A DNA stretch of 64,000 nucleotides from Diadema setosum (taxonomy: Eukaryota > Echinodermata > Echinoidea > Diadematoida > Diadematidae), in NCBI RefSeq assembly GCF_964275005.1, contig NC_092702.1, positions 4,528,501 to 4,592,500 of the forward strand. Direction: 5' to 3'. Positions 35,501-40,618 of this stretch are shown in pieces (the first letter of the stretch is position 1; each line of letters opens with the position of its first letter). The translations under genes and the position numbers were made by a program. Under the pieces are notes generated by a model. The model did no database searches, had not been told where the DNA came from, and was given only the letters and a program-made list of their open reading frames with translations.

Positions 35501-38500
35501 TTCTAATAAGCCAATTCGGGGTTAGCTCATGGGCACATGGGTACAAATGACCTTTCTTCTTTCTCAGTTGATTAGGCACTCCACCAATTTCAAGCGACAG
35601 AAGGCGTAAGCTTGCCCAACATAACAATTAATGGAATTCATCTGTCATGATCAAACAAAGGATGAACTTGCATAGACCAGAATGATCCTTCCATTGGCAT
35701 GTTGGAAAGCATCCGTTTCAGTATTTTGCATTGAATGAATTAACCATCTCTTTCTATTGATCTTGTCAGATATACCACTTTTGCTGTCAGGTGGATGTGC
35801 TGGCAAGCACTACTTATAAGGATTACTAGAATAATCATTACATCACAGATGCTTATCTCAGTGAATTTAAAAACCAACATGCCCTGCTGGTACAGATGAC
35901 CTTTTTCTGCTCATGCTCAAAGTGGAACCCCGAACTGGCTTATTGATTGGAGAACCTAATGATTCTGTTGACATTCATATTTGATTCAGATGTATGCATG
36001 CATAGATTTATTCAGTAAAAGGAAGTGAAGGATAAAAATGTGTTGCATTGATGATATGAAGATTTACAGAAGTATAATTGTGCATCAATTTGCATCAATA
36101 CCTCCAGGACACCTCGAGAACTGTGATGTGGAGGGCCACGATCCGTGCCCAACCAAAAACATGGTGGTTCTGTTTCTCCTGGCCATCTATCTCCTCATTG
36201 GCAACGTCCTCCTCCTCAACCTCCTCATCGCTATCTTCAGGTGTGGTATTGATGATAGTAATAATGATAATGATGACGATAATAATGATAATAATAATGA
36301 TGACGATGATGATGATAATGATGATGATGGTGATGATGGTGATGATGATGATTGCCATCTACCTCATTGGCAACGTCCTCCTTCTCAACCTCGTCATCGC
36401 AATCTTCAGGTGAGATATTGGATGATGATGATGACGATGATGATGATGATGATGATGGTTATGATGGTGACGACATGTCATTTATCAAGGATACCTCATT
36501 TGCAACATTCTCTTCCTCAACCTCCTCATTGCTATCTTCAGGTGAGAAAATAATGATGATGATGATGATGATGATTATAATGATGATGATGATGATGATG
36601 ATGATTATAATGATGATGATGATGATGGTGATGATGATGGTGATGATGATGATGATGATGATGATGATTATGGTGAGGACTTACGCCATTTACCACGGGT
36701 AGCCTTTTCAGTGTTAGCACTGTTCTTCCAGAGGGCCCTGCCATTATTATTACCCCAGCATTGCTTGGTTCTCATTTGTACAAATTGGTTGAGAGGGACA
36801 TATATGGTGGGTAAAAACATATCTTGTCTGTGAAGTGTTTATATACCTAACTCTCGTCATTATGATTGATTTCCTTTCTCAGTGCTGTTTTGCAATCTGT
36901 CATTGCTACTGTTGTTGCTGTTATTAGTAGCAGAAGTATCTTCATCATCATCATAATGTTATCATAACTTTAATCAGCAGAAGTCTAATTGATAATCATT
37001 GACCTGTAAGTGGCAGTAATAGTGGAAGTCGTGGCATCCTACCCTGTATGTATGTTTCTCTTTTTCATACTGTCATTGTACATAATGCATGTGTTGTGCT
37101 TATCGACTGTTGGGATTTCGATGCAAATACTTTCATGTAAAAAAATGAAGATGTTACTGGGGGAACTTATATCATCTTGTCATGTACTGCAGTCTTTGTT
37201 CATTCATTCAACACCATGTGCAGATTCATACTTTGTTAGAAATGGTTAATGAGTCCTTAAAGACTGCCCAGTTGTCAGACAGAGAATACAGTGTAGATGG
37301 TCACCAGTGCCATAATTCTCTCTGATTTCTGTACTTGCTTGGAACCTCAGTCAAGTGTTTGAAGAGGTGCAAGAGAACTCGATGGTCATCTGGCGCTACG
37401 AGTACTACTTCCTGGTGATAGAATTCAAGGACAAGCCCTGGCTGCCCCCACCCTTCATCATCATCGTCCACATGTTTGAGGTCACTCGGTGGCTCTTCAG
37501 ACTCTGCATGCGAAGATGCCTGGACAGGTCAAGGGTTAAAGGTGAAAATAAAAGCAAAATAAAGCAAAGCAAAGAACAATGTTCATTCCTTTAATTCAGT
37601 CTTGGATTTTGTCCAAATCAAAGGTAGATAAGTACATGTATGCGTAGTTAATTCATAGAGATCTTAGAATCAAGAATTTATTGACTCTGTTTATAGTAAG
37701 TTGAGTTTATGCCTTTCTGGTAATATCAGCAGACTATATTTTCAACCACTCCTGGCAGTTTTCTGGTCTGTGAACACAAACAGTGTCATCCAACATTCAG
37801 TAATTCAATTCCAAAAGCATATCATGAATATTAAACTGCACCAGTCTACACTCGAGACACAGTGAACAGTTCAGAAAGTTTATTTTCATATTTCACTTCA
37901 CATCTATGTTGTATATGGCAAAAAAAAAGAAAAAAATATATATATAAGCAAGCAAGATACAAAATATGATATAAAGGTAAAAGTGGATCATGAATAGAAA
38001 GCGTGTCAGCATATGTACATAAAAGACAATTCTTAATAACATGTGAAATATCGAGGAACCGCAAAAGCAAAGCTTGTAACCGCAGAGTCCAGGAAGAAAT
38101 ACCAATGTGAATATGTTTTGCAGTGGAGGTAGGACACCAAGTACTAATAACAAAACTATATGAAGGCTAAAATAGCAAGGTAAAATGGCAAAATACAATA
38201 TAAGTAAAAGAAAAGAGAAATAAAAAGAAAAAAAAAAGAACAACAACTGAGTGAAAAAAGCAGCATACAAATACACAAGTATACCATCAAGTTCATAATC
38301 TTTTCAGATGATGTTGAAGTTATCAGTGAGACCCTCAGCTACATTATTGACACTTTCTTTCTTTTACTGTTACCCTCTGTCCTGTACAAATCATGAATTG
38401 CTGTAAAAGATAGAAATTTTTGCCAGAGTAATTTTTGTGCTCTGTCTGGTGAGATGAATTTCACGTATTCAAATGCAGCAGAATCAAAACATTAACAGTG

Positions 38501-40411
38501 GTACATACAACACGCCCAAAATTTTGCGTGCTTTTATTTTCGTGCTGGTTTTTTGTTGCACAAGATGTGTGAAAATTTCCAATTTAGTAGTACAGTACAG
38601 TACAGTAGTAAAGTACTCGTTTCCTTTGTTTTGTTTGCATGGTGGGTTGGAATAGATCAAAAGTTTTGGAAGGAGGAGCGCGACCTCCAGATCTTTGAGC
38701 GTGAGTGTGCTGCCCAGTATCGGCGTTGCAAGGCGGACGAAGAGAATGAGGACATGGATCAGAGAATCAGTCGTGTGGAGGAAAGGTGAGACTGAGTAAA
38801 TTTTCTGTCTTTAGTGTGTGTAAAGGTAAAACACAATTATCATATGCCTGCATATACTGTTCATATATGCTCCAAATGGACACATACTGTATGCATAACA
38901 ACTGTGCGAAATAACACTGTTATACCAGGTTTTCAGTTGGTTAAAGTTGAAAAACGTGAAATATCAAACCAGCCAATAGTGTTGCAGTTTCAGAGCATAT
39001 ATGATCGTGGTTGCTACATAATGTTTTATGATTGATTAACGGGCCTTAGCAGTGTTTCAATTGATCTTTTATGTAAGAGTGAATCGCGTGTAGCATTTTG
39101 GGAACTGCTACTGCTAGGGCACGATCAATCATCCCGTAACTTTCTACCTACCCATTACTGAAGGGGAGATTGCTTCAGGATTGAGAGTCATATACATACT
39201 ATCGAGATTATTTTTCACCTTTCATCTCAAAACACTCCAAAACTACTCATTATCCTGGCAAATTGCGACAGTCAAACATGCTGCCTCTTCACTGGATATT
39301 AATGCTTTAAAGAATGATTTTATTCAGCATTCATAACAGTTTTCAGCAAATGTGACTAGAATCATTCCATCTCACAGTACCTACAGAAGTATCAGGCACT
39401 TCATCAGCATTGTGGAAGGCGCAAATGAGTCCACAAGACCATCTTCTTTTTCTTTCATTTTCCACTTGCATGAACTCAGTTTTCTAAACCTCCTGCCAGC
39501 AGCCATTAAATAACAAGAGAAGAAGGGAACAATTTGAGAAAACCAAACTCTTGTTCACCATTAAGAAGAGTCAATGTCTCTCCCTCCTCCATCTGCCCGA
39601 CAGGTTGACAGAACTCGGTGAGATGATGACAAAACACATGGAGACGGCCGGAGGAGAGCACAGGGCGCACAGCCCCCACAGGTCAAAGCAGAGCAACTTG
39701 TCACAGCAGCTACACAGTACTTCTCTCTCACGGCAAAACTCATCAGATGCTCCGTCAGCACCACCGGCAACGCAAACACAGGGAGCACCAACATCAGCCC
39801 GAGTTGAAAGTGATGCTGGTATACGTCCTCCAAAGAGCCAATTTAATGGTGGGCTCCAGAATATCACATCAAGTAGCAGCGGGAAAGCCGGCAGAGATCA
39901 TGCTGATGCGAATGCCATCCGATTCGTTCAGGAGCAAAATGCCTTGAATCGGCATCACTATGCCCCTCCAATCGAAGCCGATTGGAATTGCTCCGCAGAG
40001 AACAGACCGGCCGGTCAGTCGGTCGTCCCCTCACTGTCCCACATGCACTCCCTCCTGGGCATCGAGCACCAGGGGGACAGTCAGAACTACATCCTGGAGC
40101 ACAGGATCGTGGAGGGTCCACGATACGAGGAGCCCAACAGTGTCCGCCCGCCTCCCGAAGGAGGGGCTGTCCCCCAGAGTGGCCACGCCCACCAGACGAA
40201 GCGCAGCAAGAAGCGCAGGAAGAAGAAAGTGGCCCCTCAGGAACCCAGTGCCGCATCCCCGAGAGGAAGTGCGGGCAGAAGCCCTCAGAGTCCGGCAGCT
40301 CCTGCACCAGTTCCCGGTAGCAGCTTCCCCATCTGGTACCAGAGATCCGCATTCCCACCCATCGCTGAGCAGGTGGAAGAGGAAGAGGAGGAAGAAGAAA
40401 AACAAACATAA
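14347..40411 (+). CDS. TRPM: TRPM-family cation channel, complete (22 coding exons)
   Basis: Joined exons give 1449 residues; every intron is GT-AG and all phases agree. The N-terminal TRPM homology region spans about 84-770 and includes CCCGR, EYPTDANG, YVRVSDNT, LVISVRGG, ILVDDG and ALSWNRVDVA. A pre-S1 helix lies near 795-812 and S1 near 838-862. S2 is at 868-885, S3 at 911-928, S4 at 936-958 and S5 at 973-992. The pore (VPYFQIYGELF) is near 1012-1023, and an outer loop has two Cys (1035, 1043). S6 is at 1047-1073, followed by a TRP-box-like segment and a coiled coil near 1150-1195. TRPM channels are tetrameric plasma-membrane or organelle channels for Ca, Mg or monovalent cations. The N-terminus resembles TRPM1/3/6/7, and IYGE resembles TRPM6/7. 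No NUDT9-H or alpha-kinase domain follows. The start at 14347 is chosen because an in-frame stop lies just upstream. Subfamily assignment is uncertain. Confidence 0.95.
14922..15010 (+). CDS. TRPM: TRPM coding exon 2 (tandem CAGCAG acceptor)
   Basis: CCCAGCAG offers two acceptors three bases apart. Use of the first adds one Gln, and both keep frame. It encodes DSRRSSWATSNLKKKECIRY, the conserved start of the TRPM homology region, and ends in phase 2 at GTAAGC. Confidence 0.9.
15710..15884 (+). CDS. TRPM: TRPM coding exon 3 (Cys-rich CCCGR, EYPTDANG)
   Basis: Acceptor TTTTCTAG, donor GTGAAA, 175 nt, ending in phase 0. CCCGR and PTDANG match the TRPM1/3/6/7 N-terminus. Immediately behind the donor a GAT microsatellite starts. 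The frame stays open into it for 105 codons. Confidence 0.9.
15893..16200 (+). repeat. Imperfect GAT microsatellite after TRPM exon 3
   Basis: About 300 bp of GATGAT/GATGAG/GGTGAT variants. Reading through from exon 3, the end of the array gives a run of Asp/Glu/Asn/Gly before a TAG at 16,200. Confidence 0.9.
16300..16432 (-). mobile_element. tRNA-derived SINE fragment
   Basis: On the minus strand an A-box-like TGTGGCCTAATGC (near 16,412-16,430) and a B box GGTTCTAGTCC (16,389-16,379) are spaced as in a tRNA promoter. A body with the hairpin CTAGGCAAGG / CCTTGCCTAG follows. It does not fold into an intact tRNA gene. Confidence 0.6.
16463..16893 (+). mobile_element. tRNA-derived SINE flanked by 115-bp direct repeats
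   Basis: A tRNA-like head at about 16,692-16,762 has A box TGGTCTAGTG and a perfect B box GGTTCGAATCC (16,742-16,752). About 115 bp starting TTATCATGGCTACTACTAAA occurs on both sides (16,513-16,626 and 16,781-16,893). The end of the first copy also pairs with an inverted copy at 16,463-16,497. It is probably two SINE copies in tandem, the first lacking its head. Confidence 0.6.
17527..17691 (+). CDS. TRPM: TRPM coding exon 4 (YVRVSDNT, ISVRGGKKNF)
   Basis: 165 nt in phase 0, with acceptor CTACAG and donor GTAGGC. It encodes YVRVSDNTDPKTVITVLTKY, then LVISVRGGKKNFKL, the classic TRPM homology block. Confidence 0.95.
17739..17831 (+). mobile_element. 85-bp TTAA MITE, copy A
   Basis: TTAA on each side encloses CCTGTTGAGGAC ... 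GTCCTCAACAGG, with the internal hairpin CCCGAGCATACTCGGG. Three more copies are at 18,828, 30,399 and 40,526, all within this TRPM gene. TTAA targets with CC ends suggest a piggyBac-type element. Confidence 0.8.
18197..18629. mobile_element. 433-bp TTAA-flanked MITE
   Basis: Ends AGGTATTAGCCCACATTTG and, on the complement, AGGTACTAGCTCACATTTGC. TTAA lies at 18,193-18,196 and 18,630-18,633. Kolobok-like by its AGG ends and TTAA target. Confidence 0.7.
18828..18920 (+). mobile_element. TTAA MITE, copy B
   Basis: Shares CATTGAGGATAGGC, TTTTGCTACAACATGCATTT and TTGTCCTCAACAGGTTAA with copy A. The left end is decayed. Confidence 0.75.
19162..19359 (+). CDS. TRPM: TRPM coding exon 5 (WLISGGTNVGVTQAVG)
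   Basis: 198 nt in phase 0, encoding ATRTIAVWLISGGTNVGV and later VSLIGIPPWAYV, aligned with the AWIFTGG...IGIAPWG blocks of TRPMs. Acceptor CACATAG, donor GTAACA. Confidence 0.95.
19636..20667. mobile_element. 1.03-kb foldback element flanked by TTAA
   Basis: Almost the whole element is one imperfect palindrome with arms of roughly 500 bp and a centre near 20,130-20,150. Ends are AGATAATAAAAAGTTTTGG and its complement. TTAA occurs at 19,632-19,635 and 20,668-20,671. Small tandem duplications (CGACCAGCAG...CATACGCATAG) lie in the left arm. No transposase is present. Confidence 0.8.
21197..21445. mobile_element. MITE with GGGGCCTGTGTCATAAAG ends
   Basis: The left end GGGGCCTGTGTCATAAAGA and the complemented right end GGGGCCTGCTTCATAAAGA match at 17 of 19 bases. 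It contains inner palindromes around CAATCAATCACAAA. It belongs to the GGGCC-GTTTCATAAA type also seen at 26,153. Confidence 0.65.
21549..21723 (+). CDS. TRPM: TRPM coding exon 6 (YILVDDG)
   Basis: 175 nt from phase 0 to phase 1. NPDHTHYILVDDGRKNRYGG matches HSHFIL-D/V-DG-YG of TRPMs. Donor GTGAGT. Confidence 0.95.
21724..22755 (+). other. TRPM intron, nothing recognised
   Basis: AT-rich intron with GTGTGGATGTG-like low complexity near 22,500-22,570. No element ends or exons seen. Confidence 0.5.
22756..22924 (+). CDS. TRPM: TRPM coding exon 7 (VVSIIVEGGTDSI)
   Basis: 169 nt, phase 1 to phase 2. It encodes GLGVPVVSIIVEGGTDSIHS and GTPVVLCNGTGRAADLLSYA, aligned with VPVVALIVEGGPN and VVVCDGSGRASD. 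Donor GTGAGT. Confidence 0.95.
22925..23637 (+). other. TRPM intron with possible MITE remnant
   Basis: TTAAGGAGAATTCCAGACC at 23,003 looks like the left end of a TTAA-type MITE, with GATGATGTCATC near 23,171. No matching right end was found. Confidence 0.3.
23638..23849 (+). CDS. TRPM: TRPM coding exon 8 (LLTVFEMQKGEHTDLDLAILTALLK)
   Basis: 212 nt, phase 2 to phase 1. ENLLTVFEMQ then DLDLAILTALLK align with the ELITVFRM...DIDLAILTALLK block. Donor GTGAGT. Confidence 0.95.
24294..24498 (+). mobile_element. 205-bp transposon made of telomere-like repeats, 8-bp target duplication
   Basis: Flanked by GTAGGATG on both sides (24,286-24,293 and 24,499-24,506). Subterminal GGGCAATTACCCCC occurs at the left and its complement at the right, each partly doubled. 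The body is degenerate TTAGGG/TTAGGATTAGG repeats. An 8-bp duplication fits hAT-type insertion. Confidence 0.75.
24939..25039 (+). CDS. TRPM: TRPM coding exon 9 (LSLALSWNRVDVAESRIF)
   Basis: 101 nt, phase 1 to phase 0. LSLALSWNRVDVAESRIF is the near-invariant LALAWNRVDIA-IF motif. Donor GTACGT. Confidence 0.95.
25576..25764 (+). CDS. TRPM: TRPM coding exon 10
   Basis: 189 nt in phase 0, GC-rich. It encodes ALVSDQVDFLRLFIERGAII and LTVARLRRLYN, matching ALVLDRVDFVKLLIENG and LTISRLEELYN. Confidence 0.95.
25820..26147 (-). mobile_element. tRNA-derived SINE, copy 1
   Basis: The minus-strand head has A box AGCTAGGCATG (26,138-26,128) and B box AGTTCAAATCG (26,088-26,078). The body is shared with 30,057-30,326 (for example CCATATTCAGCTGCAC and GTGAATGAATGAAGCA). 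Confidence 0.65.
26153..26300. mobile_element. 148-bp palindromic MITE (GGGCCCCGTTTCATAAAACTTG)
   Basis: Inverted ends of about 33 bp containing GTTTCATAAAACTTGT and ATCAGTGACAA. It directly abuts the SINE head at 26,147. No transposase is present. Confidence 0.75.
27198..27348 (+). CDS. TRPM: TRPM coding exon 11
   Basis: 151 nt, phase 0 to phase 1. PIFLHDIGILIKYLTGAHH aligns with SLIDIGLVIEYLMGGAY of TRPM6/7. Donor GTGAGA. Confidence 0.95.
27587..27850. mobile_element. Possible MITE with GGGCCCAGG ends
   Basis: Left end GGGCCCAGGAGTGCTCC; complemented right end GAGCCCAGGCTAAGGAGCG. Internal AGCGCTCC palindromes recur. Target duplication not visible. Confidence 0.4.
27851..28391 (+). other. 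TRPM intron, nothing recognised
   Basis: No exon, RNA gene or bounded element apparent. Confidence 0.5.
28392..28560 (+). CDS. TRPM: TRPM coding exon 12 (NPFRELFIWAVLMDR)
   Basis: 169 nt, phase 1 to phase 2. FHNPFRELFIWAVLMDR corresponds to FPFHELMVWAVLMKR. Donor GTGAGA. Confidence 0.95.
29137..29277 (+). CDS. TRPM: TRPM coding exon 13
   Basis: 141 nt, phase 2 to phase 2. LEMGAFLWELVDDPVSSAVA corresponds to the KMALFFWQHGEE--AKALVA helix of TRPMs. Donor GTAAGG. Confidence 0.93.
29802..29943 (+). CDS. TRPM: TRPM coding exon 14 (poly-C acceptor)
   Basis: 142 nt, phase 2 to phase 0. KYEQLAIGVIDQCHTTHDEL and SILEMAAETKDM match the family's LAVELLDQ and CLQLAVAAK segments. The pyrimidine tract before the acceptor is almost entirely C. 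Confidence 0.95.
30057..30326 (-). mobile_element. tRNA-derived SINE, copy 2
   Basis: Same body as 25,820-26,147 (CCATATTCAGCTGCACTAGC, GATGAATGAATGAAGCAGGA, GTTGTGACTCTCTCACACA). The tRNA head is decayed. Confidence 0.6.
30399..30491 (+). mobile_element. TTAA MITE, copy C
   Basis: Contains CCCATTGAGGACAGGCTGA, GAGTATACTCGGGAC and GTCCTCAACGGG. TTAA flanks are altered to TTTA. Confidence 0.75.
31139..31363 (+). CDS. TRPM: TRPM coding exon 15 (pre-S1 helix, start of S1)
   Basis: 225 nt in phase 0. HPCCQGLITDAWMGGL matches HTCSQMLLTDMWMGRL. Hydrophobic LIFLTLFFPILIPFLIQF follows, then a KEEEEL patch and FEAPVTTFY. The acceptor tract contains a long C run (31,106-31,124). Confidence 0.95.
31364..32345 (+). 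other. TRPM intron, nothing recognised
   Basis: AT-rich, without element ends or exon-like sequence that I could support. Confidence 0.5.
32346..32474 (+). CDS. TRPM: TRPM coding exon 16 (S1 end and S2)
   Basis: 129 nt in phase 0, starting VAFVCFLFFFSAFNLFFI, then EMALFGWICTIAAQEFRE. Donor GTATGT. Confidence 0.95.
32558..33108. mobile_element. Decayed TTAA MITE related to 6338-6850
   Basis: TTAA (32,554-32,557) is followed by AGGAGAATG. CAGCAATATTAGTAGAACAC is shared with the 6.3-kb element. The right end is ATTTCTTTCTCT then TTTA. The interior holds degenerate inverted arms. Confidence 0.55.
33172..33941. mobile_element. 770-bp piggyBac-like MITE
   Basis: TTAA at 33,168-33,171 and 33,942-33,945 encloses CCGTAATCAGGCTGGGC ... 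CCAGCCTGATTAGGG. Poly-G/poly-C blocks with GGATTCCGCC / GGATTCCACC form a second inverted pair inside each end. The middle is AT-rich and non-coding. TTAA target and CC ends fit piggyBac. Confidence 0.8.
33996..34244 (+). CDS. TRPM: TRPM coding exon 17 (S3 and S4)
   Basis: 249 nt in phase 0. NWNKFDVLLLTIAMLAFGLHW is S3. ALYAIDCMLFYVRTLRLYSA and LGPKLVMIWKM are S4 and the linker, as in YVNIIYWYIRLLD...LGPYVMMIGKM. Confidence 0.96.
34672..34849 (+). CDS. TRPM: TRPM coding exon 18 (S5 and pore, IYGE)
   Basis: 178 nt, phase 0 to phase 1. MMVFLFILLVFLIGYGVASQ is S5. FFVPYFQIYGELFL is the pore helix and filter. The Glu after YG is the position known to set divalent permeation in TRPM6/7. Confidence 0.96.
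34944..35245. mobile_element. 302-bp TIR element with CTCCCG repeats
   Basis: Ends CAGAGACTCCAAC and GTTGGAGTCTCT, flanked by GTATCAT on both sides (a 7-bp duplication, or 8 bp with one mismatch). The body repeats TCTCCCGTT/ CGGGAGA. It lies in the intron behind the pore exon. Confidence 0.65.
36108..36240 (+). CDS. TRPM: TRPM coding exon 19 (outer pore loop and S6)
   Basis: 133 nt, phase 1 to phase 2. ENCDVEGHDPC provides the two outer-pore cysteines. AIYLLIGNVLLLNLLIAIF is S6. Donor GTGTGG is weak. The last 60 bp recur twice downstream. Confidence 0.95.
36241..36675 (+). repeat. GAT microsatellite with two extra copies of the S6 coding end
   Basis: Copy 2 (36,352-36,409) reads IYLIGNVLLLNLVIAIF and copy 3 (36,484-36,541) reads GYLICNILFLNLLIAIF in the S6 frame. 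Each ends CTTCAG followed by a GTGAGA donor. GAT arrays fill 36,244-36,350, 36,420-36,470 and 36,549-36,675. Relative to copy 1, the extra copies lie in other frames, so simple donor switching would break the protein. Confidence 0.85.
37351..37541 (+). CDS. TRPM: TRPM coding exon 20 (TRP-box region)
   Basis: 191 nt, phase 2 to phase 1. QVFEEVQENSMVIWRYEYYF matches [31 protein letters not shown] matches LPPPLIIFSHM. The donor is taken at GTGAAA after 37541, because it alone keeps frame with the next exon. An upstream GTCAAG at 37,528 does not. Confidence 0.93.
37542..38655 (+). other. TRPM intron, possible old repeat
   Basis: Segment 37,846-38,280 gives a long hydrophobic minus-strand frame from A/T-rich sequence. 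It may be a decayed repeat, but no family was recognised. Confidence 0.35.
38656..38785 (+). CDS. TRPM: TRPM coding exon 21 (coiled coil)
   Basis: 130 nt, phase 1 to phase 2. DQKFWKEERDLQIFERECAA corresponds to the FEEQCIEEYFREK region. RISRVEER begins the heptads of the tetramerising coiled coil. Confidence 0.93.
38786..39603 (+). other. TRPM intron, nothing recognised
   Basis: No bounded element or exon could be supported. Confidence 0.5.
39604..40411 (+). CDS. TRPM: TRPM last exon (disordered charged tail)
   Basis: 808 nt from phase 2 to TAA at 40,409-40,411. It starts RLTELGEMMTKHMET, the end of the coiled coil. A Ser/Gln/Pro-rich stretch, a basic block KRSKKRRKKK and a final Glu run (EEEEEEEEKQT) follow. 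It has no kinase, Nudix or other enzyme signature. Confidence 0.95.
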
Positions 40412-40525
40412 CAGGGAGTGCATTCCAAAGTATTGTGTCCATGCATGATATTAGATGGCGACTGGAAGGTGGGTTGCTTTGGTAACCATGCAGTCTGGCC
40501 CCAAATCAGGAAAACACCTTGCAGA

Positions 40526-40618
40526 TTAACCCGTTGAAGACGGGTCCCGAGAATACTCGGGCAGGTGTCTATGGCAAATGCATGTTATAGCAAAATCAGT
40601 CCGTCCTCAATTTGTTAA
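40526..40618 (-). mobile_element. TTAA MITE, copy D (inverted)
   Basis: TTAA on each side. CCCGTTGAAGACGGG, CGAGAATACTCGGG and CCGTCCTCAA show it is the same family in the opposite orientation, lying just behind the TRPM stop. Confidence 0.75.

Noticed and set aside
36538-36744. His-rich minus-strand frame
   Set aside because: GAT repeat read on the other strand gives ATC/CAT codons; not a gene.
37528-37533. GTCAAG donor after CLDR in TRPM coding exon 20
   Set aside because: Its phase would cause a stop in the next exon; the GTGAAA donor after 37541 restores the conserved frame.
37893-38276. Hydrophobic 127-residue minus-strand frame
   Set aside because: Phe/Tyr/Leu-rich translation of AT-rich intron DNA; no pattern of a real membrane protein and no homology recognised.
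39864-40442. 192-residue minus-strand frame over the TRPM last exon
   Set aside because: Shadow of a GC-rich coding exon whose plus-strand frame is in phase with the rest of TRPM.
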